Origin: Prostheceraeus crozeri
Taxonomy: Eukaryota > Platyhelminthes > Polycladida > Euryleptidae
Length of the DNA stretch: 64,000 bases
Reading direction: 5' to 3'
NCBI GenBank assembly: GCA_907163375.1
Contig: CAJQUW010015381.1
Coordinates: 259,352-323,351, forward strand
The notes under the pieces were generated by a model. It saw nothing but the letters and a program-made list of their open reading frames with translations, searched no databases and had not been told where the DNA came from. The number at the start of each line of letters is the position of its first letter. The stretch's first letter is position 1. Of the stretch, positions 45,296-58,049 are shown in pieces. A program made the translations under genes and the position numbers.

Positions 45296-45605
45296 TTAAT
45301 GAAATAATGGCACATTGACGGCAGCGACTCTGACTAAAACAGTTATCCTGTTCTTGACATGCTTGCCTCCACTGCACTTTTCTTCCTTGAATGCCAGTGT
45401 TCTATTCGGTAGCACCTTCCACATAAGTCCGCATTCGCACCTGTTTGAAGCATTCATGAGGCAGTGGATCGAGCTCTTCAAAGTTGCACTTCTTTCTGGA
45501 CTTTTGTGTATGTTTTCACCAGCCTCGAACTGCTTCAATATAGCATGCTTGTTCTTCTTAACAACAGAAGCAAGAGAATGCGTAATATTCAATTGCTTTT
45601 GAATT
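45296..45605 (-). pseudogene. pogo/Tigger transposase fragment (copy B)
   Basis: The minus frame 45592-45296 repeats the LMWKVLPNRTLAFKEEKC segment seen in A. It is fused at about 45613 directly to the LINE thumb region, because about 1.35 kb present in A is missing here. Confidence 0.7.
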
Positions 45606-45614
45606 ATCGAACTT

Positions 45615-46121
45615 TCAGTAAAGTTGTTCGCGCCGCTTGCATGTTTTGAGAGTCCTCAGACCATTTGTGACGAAAGAGAAGCTTTTCACCGTGTTCAATG
45701 GCATGATCATTTCCCTTTTACTTTATGCCACACCGCTATTCGGTAACATTTCCAATCCGATTTCGCTCAAACTTCATCGGGTATTGAAGCGCGCGCATCA
45801 TGTCATCTGTGAAGACAACTCCGAATGTTCAATTATGCCTTGGTTGAATTCTCGTCGTGAAACTTTGACGCTGAGACATTTCAGAAAGTGTGAATTCTCG
45901 GATCATCTGCTGCATCATCTTTTACCAAACAAACTACCTGTAACAGCAACAGGGCATTATCGTGTTCCTTATTGGTCAACCGCTAAATATTCTAAATCGT
46001 TTCTTCCTTTTGCCTGTAAATTGTATAATGCGAAGCTGTGACATTTTATCATCCGTAAAAGTACTACTTATGTAGTTTCTGATTTCATTTCTTCAATATA
46101 GTGCTTATTATTATTATTATA
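45615..46121 (+). pseudogene. CR1-like LINE C-terminal fragment (copy B)
   Basis: Only the thumb/C-terminal part remains. The frame 45637-46041 encodes KEKLFTVFNGMIISLLLYAT and LNSRRETLTLRHFRKCEF, ending KLYNAKL, then an ATT tail. The YADD core present in A and C was lost with the deletion. Confidence 0.75.
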
Positions 46122-47119
46122 TCAAAACTGTCAACTTGATAGTCTGGGAATTGAAAGTACATGGTGCTATCGAGTTCTACAGTTTTCAATGAATCTAGAC
46201 GAGTGTTGACATATTCAACGTTGCAAAGTGCGTTAAGGTAACAAAATAAAAAAAAACAAGGTAACGACTAGTTTATTTTCAAAACATACAAAAAAAGATT
46301 TAAAAGAAAATTTTTATATCCAAAAATGTCTAGAAATTTAAAAATTACTTACTAGAAGGACAAACAACCCTTCTCCTCTCCTCATGTGTAATGAATTGGC
46401 GAGTAAGTCGTTCTGTTCAAAATTATGTTTGTCCCATATATATTGAAGAGATCCTATTTAACAGGCTGCCGATTCAGATAATAAGAGGACACGTCTGTTT
46501 CCAATCGAAATACCAGATCTAGCTAACACAGGGGATTACGCCATCTAAAATCTACCAGGTGTGTAGGAGAGTTAATATTAGTTCCTTAAGCTAAAACGTG
46601 AAATAAAATTCTACAAATTATTTGACTATTTTTAATGAGATCATCAACAGGAACTTGGTCAGGACGATCGCGTTTCGACTGCTTAATCCTGGACGCTCAA
46701 ACCAGACCAAGCGCGGCCCTGAATATTTAAGATGCAGTCTCAAAAATTAAATTTATAATAGAGAAAGATTAGCATCTATCAAAAAGATAGTCACTATTGA
46801 CTGAAATGTACCTCAGGCATTTGAAAGAAGGACAGAGTCCAGGCAGTAGAGGTCATAGCTATAATTGTATGTGAATATCACAATGGAATATGCTCTGCGA
46901 TGCAGCTTTCTGCGTAGTTGAAGACTATGAAATAGAGAGATGCACTGCTGGAGAAAACTTAACCGAGGCTAGTCGACATCATCTTTTTTCTCAAGTCGAG
47001 TCCAGTTCATCCTGATGTGGCTAGGCATGTATTCTCTTCACACGAAGAAAATCAACTATAGGCCTAATTGAAAGATTTTTCTTCTTTCGACATTCTTGTA
47101 ATGCAATAAAATAATAATG
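46122..47119. other. Repetitive non-coding DNA, as 33591-34599
   Basis: Matches the corresponding part of A with small indels. No gene. Confidence 0.5.
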
Positions 47120-47810
47120 AAATACAAGGCAAGCTTTCGGGATCACCCGTCGTCAGGCCAGAGACAGAGAGAATGACAGCAGAAAAAATAAAAGTTTGCA
47201 GTACCTACTGAATTTTAGTCACTTACAGTCAAGTCACAAAACGAGAACGAAAGGATAGGTCACTTCAGCATAGAGATCCACTGCTTATTAAGTCGTATGG
47301 CATCATCACGAGTGAATGTGTTATTCTTTGCGATGTGGATGCTCTCTTTTATTCTTCTTATATATGATAATATAGGCCTATCTACTGACCGCAATCTGAT
47401 AAAAGTCAGAATAATTACACATCAGATAATATTGCACACTCCCTCGAGTCTTGTTGGGTCTGTGGAGCATTTGTCTGGAAATCTGATCTCGTGAGGCAGT
47501 TAATAGGATAAAATCTATTAAACTAAGTAATCATGTCTTAGTTTCTTCCAATGAGACTATTACAGGGAGTCGACGAGCTTCTTAATATTACTCATGTATA
47601 TCACATTTGATGAGATGCAATAGAGCCATCTGGGAGAATGGGTGAGATGAATAAAGAGATTGATTTAGGTGTGAAGCCCGCAGACTATATAGAATTGGAT
47701 ACCGTGAGACTGCTCTGATGGAACATGAATTGCGCAGATAGTGGTGAATTTTCCAATACTGGTAGAAATGTTCTGAGTACTTTTCTGACAGATTACATCA
47801 GTCAAAAGGC
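47120..47810 (-). mobile_element. Penelope-like element fragment (copy B)
   Basis: The counterpart of 34600-35290, including the CUGACGA..GAAA stem-loop at 47134-47156. An old broken fossil. Confidence 0.5.
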
Positions 47811-48531
47811 TCCGAGATTTTTAGCCGTGCGATACTCAACGTTGAAAGTGTGAAATGAAAAAAGTATAAAATCATTTCAAAAAGATAGCGTTGACTATGA
47901 CGCCGTCCGCTGTGAGCTATTGCACATGTTTCACAAATTTGATTATTAAGACACTGCAATCGGCACGTAAACGATCATCTGGAACGGCATCAACAAGCAA
48001 CTGCTGTCTATTGTAGTCCCTCAGAATGATTGGGAACTCGTATTTCTATGATTCTTCTGATGGCAAGCATTCTCGCTCGTCGAAGACTCGACTCTTTGAA
48101 GTCGAGTCAAGAGATATGGGAGGACTTTCGATGACTCCCTTCCGGTTTAACAACCAACTTTGTGAAATGCTGATGTCTAGTGTCGCAGATTGCATGGATT
48201 CAATCAGCAGCTGCAACTGGTGAGGAGAAATCAATCTTCGGTAGTGTTTTCCCGTTTGTTCCACTTCGAATTTTGGTGTAACATTTCATGTGCAATTCCT
48301 CTTGAAATCGCATGTTCGAAGCATCATCGATGAAACTGCAACATGAAGGTTAAATCGCTAATTTGATGCGTTTTGGCATTATCCCGAGCATCAAAGTCTA
48401 GAACTATCATTTATTCAACATAACTGCACTGCATCGAATACCTGTGTGACTAACGTGAAGCAAAGAAGGTTTTTATCAAACAATCGCAGAACTGTAAAGT
48501 ATCACTTTTATGAATTAATGTCCGGCACGTA
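47811..48531. other. Unassigned sequence, as 35291-36013
   Basis: Matches A closely. The 72-codon minus frame (48264-48046) is retained with a few changes, but no family is recognised. Confidence 0.4.
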
Positions 48532-49508
48532 CAGGGTGAGTAAAAATTAGTTAAGCCGTGAATGATGAAAACAACGATGGTATCACTAGATTCCAGACAA
48601 CTATCTCACATTCAGAATCTTGACATAATACGTGACATGATCTTTAAGTGCAGCAAATCCAACATGCTTCTAGCCTTCAAATAAGTCACCATTGGACACG
48701 AAGCACTTCTACATCCATTCGCAAATCTGTGTAGGGCTTTGTCCACTATTTTTGCATCTGATATTGGGATTTCCGGCCAACCAGAAGAGAACATCGTGTT
48801 TCTTCACGTCTCCTTCAGATGAAACACGTATTCGTCTGAGCATGTCAGCTTTCTCAGAAAAGGCTGGATTATCAGTGATCCTCTTTTGCATTATCTCACA
48901 TAATTGACGTCTGCGATCGACATCTCCATCGACAAGTTTCAGGCAATGCAACGGTTTGTAAGGATGGAATTAATTTTTCATTAGAATTCTACACGCAGAG
49001 GACTGAGAAAGGTCTAATTCAGAGCGACGCATAAATGCTGCTCGGCCTGTATCAACAGAACTTAGAACTTCTTTGATTTCTTGGCTGCCTACATATCTTG
49101 GTCTCATTTGTACTGGTCTCTTGTGTACATGAGGACCTGTTTCCGAGAGTTTATTTTCCCATCAATGAGAGTATGTCGAAGTGGTGGTTCTGTATGGAAT
49201 TCAGTACTCCAGTTGTCGCCTCCAATCCTCTACGGACCAGTTATCTTCTGCAGAAATTACCCAAGCAGTAATGACAAATCGTTCCTGTATTCCGTATTTC
49301 GTCTTGCTATGAAATCTAACTTATACAGCTCAATCTTGTTGGACGCATTGACTATTTCATTCAATAGGCGAATGGATTACACATTCTCAGGATTGATGAG
49401 CATCGATGCTACAATTCCGTCTAACTGCAACTGACGCTTGTGATGCAAATATTGTTAATCATGAGCTAAACACCTTTTTTGGTTCACGGCTAATTAATGA
49501 ATAGTCAA
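48532..49508 (-). mobile_element. Decayed mariner-like element (copy B)
   Basis: It has the same ends as A (CAGGGTGAGTAAAAATTAGT at 48532; inverse end near 49482-49508). The minus frame 48951-48709 is clearer than in A: HCLKLVDGDVDRRRQLCEIM, NPAFSEK, then GDVKKHDVLFWLAGNPNI, aligning with residues about 120-180 of the 354-aa DD41D transposase (LLQHLLPDDAERRLQF ... GHVNRHNCVYWFPENPH). The first catalytic Asp region is scrambled. Dead. Confidence 0.75.
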
Positions 49509-49685
49509 ACAAATGCCGAAAAGATGCGACACCTTTCAGGCATTCCCTAATCATTCATCGATTGAAGTAGCGATCCATCAAATACACTGGGTGCCAGCGA
49601 TCGATAAATGTGTTTATCGCAAGTTACGTCTTGTTGCTGTATCCATTGCTCAGTGAAAGACTTTCTTGTTCCCTGTACTCCTTGG
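49509..49685. repeat. B/C tandem-duplication junction
   Basis: Sequence equal to A's 36998-37120 is joined via GTC to sequence equal to 38821-38865 (CTTGTTGCTGTATCCATTGC onward), then an 11-bp filler, then the foldback-element sequence equal to 24777 onward. This records both a 1.7-kb difference from A and the duplication breakpoint. Confidence 0.85.
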
Positions 49686-50571
49686 ATTTCATCCAAATGC
49701 AATCAAATTAGCAAGAGCTAACCTTAGGCGAAACACAATTAATAATGAATTAAATCACAAATCGAACTATTCTGTAAGTAAAACCAATGTGAAAAATAAC
49801 TCATTTTAGAAACGTTACTATAGTATTTGCTATCATTGCATTATTCTTACTAATGCTCCAAATTTGGCTGCATAAATGAAATCAAAATGATACTTTTTGA
49901 TATTTCTAGAATATTTTTAGCTGATATTTTTAGAAATTAATTGTGTATTGATAATTGTCAATATCATCAGATTATAGCTAGCTGAGTATATTCCTGAACT
50001 GACTTTTTCCTTTTTAGACTCTTTTCATGGCTACAGGAATAAAATTTAGTTGCAGCTGATTTCAGTGACTGACAATGTTAATGCAAATGCTAAAAAAGTC
50101 ATTACAAAATATCAATAAATCCCAACTAGCGCGATACATTTCTCATCAAACTTGGTTGATTTGTTCTCCACAGCGTTCTTAACAAGCTAGTATGAACGAG
50201 ATTGGATTGAATTTTGATTTCGATGACTTAAATATAAAATTTTATAAAAATGTTATAAACTCTATTAAAAAAATATCAATAAACGTAATTATCTTTTGAT
50301 TAGCTCGATAGATTTTCAGTAAACTTGATTTTTGTGTTTTCTTCAGTGTCTGGATGAATGAAATTGGATTGCATTTTCTTCAACAATGCAACAGACCAGT
50401 TTTATTTCGCAAAAATCAATGAAAAATCAATAAGCATCAGTAACTTTTGATTATCTCGTTGGATTATTTGGTGTGTTAATTTTTTCAAGTGCTCATGTTC
50501 TGCTTTACACAGTGGTGCAGACAGAAATGAATCGCATTTTTTCGAACTAAGTTATTTCGGGAGCGGGGTGA
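49686..50571. mobile_element. Right part of foldback element (copy C)
   Basis: The copy of 24777-25660: the full composite right TIR with three sub-repeats, ending in GGGAGCGGGGTGA at 50571. The left half of the element was not duplicated. Confidence 0.8.
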
Positions 50572-51052
50572 GCAGATATTTATCGAATGTATATCAGTTA
50601 CGGCGGCTCAGAAATGTTATCATTTTGGATGAAGCTGCAAAGTAAATCAGGTCATATGATTAAGTCGGGATGTCTCGGCCTCAGCTTCAACGTGTGTTCC
50701 ATTAGTGCAAGAAGAAATTATAACGAAAATGATTGCAGAAAAATGAGGTTTAAATTCGTCGTCTATGTGTTAGCTAGTCTCTATTGTCAAAAAATATATT
50801 AATCATCCAGTGAACTATCGTATTTCTCCTCGGATGCGGACATGTTATCGCGTCAGTCTTTGTAGATCACTCAGATGTTGTAATACTTTTTTCTTTTGTA
50901 ATTTGGCTTATGATCTATGATTTAATTCACCTTACTATCTGACATCCGTAGCTTTTTTTAACAATTAAGCCATCTTGCCTCTGTTCCGTACTTTTGTATG
51001 GATCGTAATTTTGAAAATATAAATGCTTCGTTATTATTCCAACTGACCTCAC

Positions 51053-52147
51053 CAGGGCTCCCACTCCTGCGCAAATTTTTAGGAAATTCCAATTTTCTGC
51101 GCAAATTTGACAATTTTGTTGTGTTTTACAGGTTCTTTTCTTATATTATTACATAATATTCGTTTTTAAAGAATTTCTTCACGGTTCAAAACATAATATC
51201 GACTGATCATTCCGAGTAAATCAAAATGCCTATTGAGTTTTAGTAATCATGCAAAACAGACGTCATAATTGGGCTATGTTTACTTAAGGTTGAAATATAA
51301 GCTTATAACCATCAGCTGTCTCGAACGTTTTTATTTCCAGAGTCATATTATTTCCAAAACAAATTCATTTTAATTTCATCCTCGATATCATCATTAATAG
51401 AGAACATTTCTGTCTTTATCGACAAAAACTTATCAATTGTGTGACATATCGACATCTATTATGTTAGACGGTACCTAAATATAATTCCACGATAGGAAAC
51501 TTGGCCCGTTAAACGCCTTTAAAAAACTGCATAATTGCGACTACACTTCCAACTAGTATACCTTCTTTTAGTATACTGTCACTCATTGTGTATGCACATT
51601 CATTTTAGAGTTGTTTTTTGTTGTTTTATGTTTACAATGCCAAAAATTCTGTTTCATATATTTCGCTGTTTCGTAAGATTTTTACGTTTAGATCTGCCCA
51701 TATTGTATCGAGATTTCAAAAAAATAATTGTTTGAATACCATTATATAAAGATATCATAAAGATGACTTTTCCTTTGTTTTTAAAAGACTATTACTGGAT
51801 ACATCACTTGTAGCTAGTAAGTATCAATAAATTACATGCTTGACTAGGCACTACAATTAATTACATACATTACTACAGGTAGGGTCTCATGCCTAAATTA
51901 CATATGTCCTACTTAACTCTTAGATAACTATCACATGATGTAATAAAATATTGATTGACAATCATTTAGCAGTTCATTAGCTCAAACTTTGGTCTACATT
52001 GATATTTTAGAAATGCAATAAGATAATAACTTGAAGCAATTAAATAAATCACAAACACAAAGATGGCGACACAGGGGTCTAGGCACAAGAATTTCGAATT
52101 TTATCCCTGAAATCAAAAGCTGCGCAAATTATGGAGTGGGAGCCCTG
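51053..52147. mobile_element. Non-autonomous hAT element (copy C)
   Basis: Orthologous to the insertion at 26142-27234, with the same 15-bp TIRs and the same GACCTCAC flanks (51045-51052, 52148-52155). Only a handful of base differences were seen by eye over 1.1 kb. Confidence 0.9.
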
Positions 52148-52758
52148 GACCTCACAGCTAATTCAGTGATTTCTAATTCAAATATTCTGTAAAGTCACTT
52201 TTTCACACAGAAATTTGTACTCAGGCATATCACGCGTTTGCTGTACCGTTATGGTTTAAGTCTGTATCATATTTAATACAGTGAAATGTAGGCAATTAGC
52301 AATTACCTTAACATATAATGAAATTTTTGCTTCTCTTATAAGAACTTAAAGGCTAAGAACGCACGGGTTGTCAGCTCTCCGGCAGCTATTCATTTGGTGG
52401 GGCTGCTACCTTGTAATACGGTGGCGTACTTTTGTGGTTTGAAATCAGAGCTTCTTACTCCTAGAAATGTACAAAATGTGGATTGCAGATGAAGAATAGT
52501 CAAATGGGAAGCAATCTGCATCTACTCCCAAACTAACTACGGAAGTCTAACCATGGATGTAGAAATCTTGTGATCTGCAGACAAAATTAGAAATTTACTA
52601 AGTCACATTCTGTAATTTCATGTGTCGATTGCATATCCATTTTTTCGTTTCAGATTGGATATCGGCCGATTCTCAGCAGTTCAAAATGAATATTTTTCAG
52701 TAACAACACGCAAGACTGCAAGTGAAATTCACGTGAATAAGGTCTTCATATTCGGCAA

Positions 52759-53859
52759 ATGTCTCTCTTGTGTAGTTACTGTTCGAAGTCTTTCTCGACG
52801 AAGAAAAAGAGAGTTTTGCACGAAGGATATGTTCACATCAAAGACAAGTCCTATGAATGTAAATTTTGTCATAAACTTTTCTCTACTAAAGGCTCTCAGG
52901 TTCGTCATGAAAGAACCTTCAAACATCAAGTCAGTCCCGATGAAGATCCATCAGAGCGTGAGAATACCGCATCTGTTCCTCTACATTTGAGAGAAAAAAA
53001 CTACCAGTGTCAATATTGTTCTAAATCATTCGTCACGAAGTCTAGTAAAACCGTTCACGAACAAGGTGTTCATGTCAGAGATAAGTCCTACCAGTGCCAA
53101 TATTGCTCTAAATCATTCTTCCGAAGTGATGTTAAAGTCAGTCACGAAAAAAATGTTCATGAAAGAGATAAGTCCTACCAGTGTCAATATTGCTCTAAAT
53201 CTTTCTTCAGGAAGTGTGGAAAAGTCTTACACGAAAAAGGTGTTCATGAAAGAGATAAGTCTTATCAGTGTCAATATTGCCCTAAATCATTCGTCAAGAA
53301 GGATCATAAGGTCGTACACGAACAATGTGTTCATATAAGAGATAAGTCTTATCAGTGTCAATATTGCCCTAAATCTTTCTTCCGAAATGATTTTAGAGTC
53401 AGGCACGAAAAAAATGTTCATTTGGGAGAGAAGCCTTTTCAATGTAAATATTGTCCTAAATTTTTCTCCTATCGAGCATCTCAGGTTCGTCATGAAGGAA
53501 CCTGCAAACGTCAAACCCTTCAGGAGCATAAAATTTGTCATTCGGATGAAGAATCGTCGAATGGCAAGAATTCTGCATCTTCTCCCGAAATGAAACGTGA
53601 CAGAAATCCACAGACCGAAGATCTTCGTAAGCTCATTAAACTGATCAATAGTGAAAAAGCAGATCCTGACACACATCAGCAATGTGAACACAACGACATA
53701 AAGAAAATCGTGGAGAAGAAGAAAGTGAAGTCGAGACGTTGCAGTTTGTGCTTGAAAATGTACAATCGCCTAACAGATAGATCTCATCCAATTTTCATAA
53801 AGAATGGATATGAAACTCCTTCTCTGTGTGACCATTGTTGTGATGTGTTATACTCGTAG
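52759..53859 (+). CDS. C2H2 zinc-finger protein C (8 fingers)
   Basis: A 366-aa near-twin of protein A. Fingers 1-4 and the last three match A almost residue for residue, and so do the acidic spacer and C-terminal Cys module. Five fingers are missing: 510 minus 366 is 144 aa, exactly four 29-aa units plus A's one-residue-short unit. C's finger 5 (FFRKCGKVLHEKGVH) looks like a hybrid of A's fingers 9 and 10, pointing to an in-frame loss by slippage or unequal recombination inside the array. The ORF is intact. The same upstream acceptor (ends 52653) and stop-codon context are found as in A. Confidence 0.85.
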   Translation: MSLLCSYCSKSFSTKKKRVLHEGYVHIKDKSYECKFCHKLFSTKGSQVRHERTFKHQVSPDEDPSERENTASVPLHLREKNYQCQYCSKSFVTKSSKTVHEQGVHVRDKSYQCQYCSKSFFRSDVKVSHEKNVHERDKSYQCQYCSKSFFRKCGKVLHEKGVHERDKSYQCQYCPKSFVKKDHKVVHEQCVHIRDKSYQCQYCPKSFFRNDFRVRHEKNVHLGEKPFQCKYCPKFFSYRASQVRHEGTCKRQTLQEHKICHSDEESSNGKNSASSPEMKRDRNPQTEDLRKLIKLINSEKADPDTHQQCEHNDIKKIVEKKKVKSRRCSLCLKMYNRLTDRSHPIFIKNGYETPSLCDHCCDVLYS

Positions 53860-54769
53860 AGTTGAAGTCCTTAAGATTAAGTTGAAGTCCTTGAGATTTG
53901 ACGATTACCGGATTGTAATTTACATTTGGATGGTCGCTCGCTGTATGAAGCACGAGTACTTGTAGAATTGACATACGTGGCGGATTTGTTCTTAGAAACC
54001 GTGCTGTGATCCCTTTGGCAATGATGATGTGCGTCTACACTTGAGTGTGACTTGCCAACACTGTATCATCACCTCCAAATGTATCGATAAATACAAATTG
54101 CTTAGAATAGAATGATTTTATCTTTCTCATTTTCATGTATGTGAGTTGACATTTGGATTGTCAAAGTGCCGTATAAATCAAAATGTCTTAAAGAGGCCTT
54201 ATATGAGAGTTGATTGAATCTGTATACTGGTGTTTTCCGCTTTAGAGCAGTAGGTATGTCAGGCAACGTATGAAGATGCGCGGCGTAAAAAACATGACTA
54301 ATTGTAAAATGTGTTGAAAGCGTTTTTTTCAAAAAACAAGTTTTTATCATGTTTTTTATACAAATGATTTTACGTCATAACATTCGATTGAAACATTGTA
54401 GGCTTATCAATTATGTCGATAAATGAATGGATTCAGCATTTTCGATTTAAAGTTATTTATATTTATGAAAGGTCGATGAAATGTTTTTCTGGAAACAAAT
54501 TTTGTTCAATTATAAATGAAATCTGAGAATTGTAATTATGTTTGCAAGCATTACTGCGTTAGTAGCCTAAATAAATAGTGTTACTTTGCTAAATACTAAG
54601 CAATAACTGACATTGAATTTGCCTCATCGAAAGATAAGAGAGGCAGTTCAAGTTAAGCTAACATGACTATTAGGCCTGCTGCATCCATCCCATGAAAGTG
54701 ATGCGCTTAAGAAATAATAGAAATGTTGATTATGAGGTAAATTAGATGACTCTTTGTAATTGTACCAGC
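53860..54769. other. 3' flank of zinc-finger gene C
   Basis: Matches A's flank (29379-30279) at about 98% by eye. No other gene. Confidence 0.5.
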
Positions 54770-55225
54770 CTTACTCTTAAGATAAAACTGTACAAAGCCG
54801 TCATAATACCATTGGCCATCTACGCATTCGAGACACTGAAAGGGGAAGAGAAGAAAACTGGGGGTGTTCGAAATGAGGTGTCTACGTGCCATCTATGGAA
54901 CCACCATCTGAGACCGTATTCCGTGCGAAACCATGAGACGGAATCTCCACATGAACACCACCATCGTATATGTAATTCTGAAGAGAGGGCTAATCTGGTT
55001 TGTCCACGTAGCGAGAAGACCGTGAAATCACTATGTCTCAAGGGCGTTCAGGCCGTACTTGTCGAACCCAAGACCGCCGAGCGTAAGACCAATGAAAAGA
55101 TGGAGAGACCAAATGCGAACGGTCAAGGGTCTGCCAATCATCACCATAGAACGTGAAGCCCAGAATAGGGGAAGTTGGAGCCGACTGGTGGGAGCAAAGG
55201 GCGATCGTAGCTTAATCAGTTAAGT
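54770..55225 (+). mobile_element. RTE-like LINE 3' end (copy C)
   Basis: The counterpart of 30280-30750 with its own small deletions (for example six bases near the ETLKGEE codons). Dead. Confidence 0.7.
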
Positions 55226-55776
55226 CAAGTGAAGTTGTAATTTATTAAGAATTGAAAAAAGTGCGTGATGCTGAGATATTTTAGAACAAGTTCGTAATGC
55301 AATAAATTCATCGTCATTGTTAGGCAGTAATATTTTGTAGTTCATCTGTTCAGTTGTTTGCAAAGAAAGCGCATTCAAGCCTCATAAACCTCCTATTTTC
55401 TCTATTATTCCTATATTTTAGATGTTTTTCCTATTATTCGTTTAAGATCTCTTATTTTCAGGATTTATCCTAAATTTCCTTTTTTTCGGAATTTGAAGTA
55501 CTTAATTAGTGAGAGATAAATGCGTGCATTGGGACACATGTCACTGACGAATCCCTTCTGAAGAAGACGAATTTATTGTTGCCTGCAAGTATCACATTTT
55601 TGATCATGCAGTCTCTAAATTGGAATTTAATTGGGCACATTGAGAGAAGTTTTAGTCATCTAATGGTCGACGCCTTCCTTTTAACCGGAGCAACATCATC
55701 GCATCAGATGATAATAATAATAATCACTTTATTGAGGTCAATACGAGAGCGGTATGTGACACACAAATCTTCGGAT
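55226..55776. other. Transposon-like debris, no gene
   Basis: The counterpart of 30751-31290 with the CCTATTTT-rich stretch and LINE tail. Confidence 0.45.
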
Positions 55777-55930
55777 TTAGTATCATGCCATCGTGCTGCA
55801 CAAAGACTTCTCGTTCGCAGGTGGTCAACATGTTACAATACTCAAACGATTTCATCAATGGTGCAAATAAGAATGGTTACTAAACCCGGGTTGTTACAAA
55901 ATTCGATGTTATTAAATCCGAACACTACTG
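55777..55930. mobile_element. Short pogo-like remnant
   Basis: It begins CGGATTTAGTATCATGCC, as in A and B, and ends ATTAAATCCGAACACTACTG followed by TA: an intact pogo-type right TIR. Only about 150 bp lie between the ends, so it is either a very short non-autonomous element or an internally deleted copy of the A/B element. Confidence 0.55.
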
Positions 55931-56004
55931 TATTTGATAAAAGACAAATGCCCTTATCGATATTCATCAAAGCACCATGAAGTTCAGAGAATGTCAGAAT
56001 GGTT

Positions 56005-57036
56005 TTGGTCTACGGATTACGTGTTAAAACTTTGAGAAAGCATTCGATAAGATTCACCATAATCGTCTGCTGAACGTCCTCGCGTCTTTTGGTTTCAGTA
56101 ACGGCTTCATTGTTTGATTAACTTCAGGCCTCAATTCCCGTGTTCAAAGTGTGTATGTAAATGGTATTGTTGGTCCTCTGGCGAAAGTAGAGTCGGGTGT
56201 CCCGCAAGGGAATGTACTTGGTCCTTACCTTTTCTGCATGCACATGGCCACATTGAAGCTTCAAGACGACTGCGCTATAATAGTGAAATATGCCGATGAT
56301 GTCAGTCTAATTTAGGCATTTACCATGGATCGGTCACCACATTGCTTACACCGAATTCAGCAATGGGTGGAAGCCTATGAGATGACTCTAAATCTAGAGA
56401 AATGTAAGCAGATCATACTGAAGAAGTCAAAAAGTGCATCAATCCCACTATATGACGATATTGTTCTTTCTGAATCATTTCATATCTTGGGTGTCACGTG
56501 GAATAATCGCATGTCATGTGAAGACCATTTCAGTAACGTTGTTCGCGCCGCTTGCATGTTTTGAGAGTCCTCAGACCATTTGTGACGAAAGAGAAGCTTT
56601 TCACCGTGTTCAATAGTATGATCCTTTCCCTCTTACTTTATGCCACACCGTTATTCGGTAACATTTCCAATCCGATTTCGCTCAAACTTCATCGGGTATT
56701 GAAGCGCGCGTATCATGTCATCTGTGAAGACAACTGTGAATGCTCAATTATGCCTTGGTTGAATTCTCGTCGTGAAACTTTGACGCTGAGACATTTCAGA
56801 AAGTGTGAATTCTCGGATCATCCGCTGCATTATCTTTTACCAAACAAACTACCTGTAACAGCAACAGGGCATTATCGTCTTCCTTATTGGTCAACCGCTA
56901 AACATTGTAAATCGTTTCTTCCTTTTGCCTGCAAATTGTATAATGCGAAGCTGTGACATTTTATCATCCGTAAAAGTACTACTTATGTAGTTTCTGATTG
57001 TCATTTCTTCAATATAGTGCTTATTATTATTATCAT
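56005..57036 (+). pseudogene. CR1-like LINE reverse transcriptase (copy C)
   Basis: The counterpart of 32540-33590. It includes VKYADDVSLI, the frame 56325-56564 (HCLHRIQQWVEAYEMTLNLE, then HILGVTWNNRMSCEDHFSNV) and the C-terminal frame 56552-56956. Stops and frame changes make it dead; an ATT-rich tail ends it. Confidence 0.75.
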
Positions 57037-58049
57037 ATCAAAACTGTCACCTTGATAGTCTGGAAATTGAAAGTACATGGTGCTATCGAGTTCTACAGTT
57101 TTCAATGAATCTAGACGAGGGTTGACATATTCAACGTTGCAAAGTGCGTCAAGGTAACGAAATAAAACAAAACAAGGTAATGACTAGTTTATTTTCAATA
57201 GATACAAAATATGATTTAAAAAATTTTTGATATACTAAAATGTCTAAACATTTTAAAATTACTTACTAGAAGGACAAACAACCCTTCTCCTCTCCTCATG
57301 TGTTATGAATTGGCGAGTAAGTCGTTCTGTTCAAAATTATGTTCATCACTTATATATTGAAAAGATCCCATTTAACAGTCTGCCCATTCAGATAATAAGA
57401 GGACACGTCTGTTTCCAATCAAAATACCAGATCTAGCTAACACATCAGGATTACGCCATCTAAAATCTACCAGGTGTGTAAGAGAATTAATATTAATTCC
57501 TTAAGCTAAAACGTGAAATAAAATTCTACAAAATATGCATACAAATTATTTGACTATTTTTAATGAGATCATCAACAGGAACTTGGTTAGGACGATCGCG
57601 TTTCGACTGCTTAATCCTGGACGCTCAAACCAGACCAAGCGCGGCCCTGTACATTTAAGATGCGCAGTCTCAAAAATTAAATTTATAATAGAGAAAGATT
57701 AGCATCTATCAAAAAAATAGAGTCACTATTGACTGAAATGTACCTCAGGCATTTGAAAGAAGGACAGAGTCCAGGCAGTAGAGGTCATAGCTATAATTGT
57801 ATGTGAATACCACAATGGAACATGCTCTGCGATGCAGCTTTCTGTGTAGTTGAAGACTATGAAATAGAGATATGCACTGCTGGAGAAAACTTAGCCGAGG
57901 CTAGTCGACATCATCTTTTTTCTCAAGTCGAGTCCAGTTCATCCTGATGTGGCTAGGCATGTATTCTCTTCACACGAAGAAAATCAACTATAGGCCTAAT
58001 TGAAAGCTTTTCTTCTTTCGACATTCTTGTAATGCAATAAAATACTAAT
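57037..58049. other. Repetitive non-coding DNA, as 33591-34599
   Basis: Matches A and B. No gene. Confidence 0.5.

Larger units (their letters stand above)
41340..49685 (+). repeat. Segmental duplication copy B
   Basis: Homologous to A from the intron end upstream of the zinc-finger gene to about 37120, then, after skipping 1.7 kb, to 38822-38866, and finally fused to the start of copy C through an 11-bp filler (TACTCCTTGGA). It lacks about 1.35 kb of A's LINE region (31736-33083). The zinc-finger gene and its 5' side are much more diverged from A than the 3' transposon train is. Confidence 0.8.
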
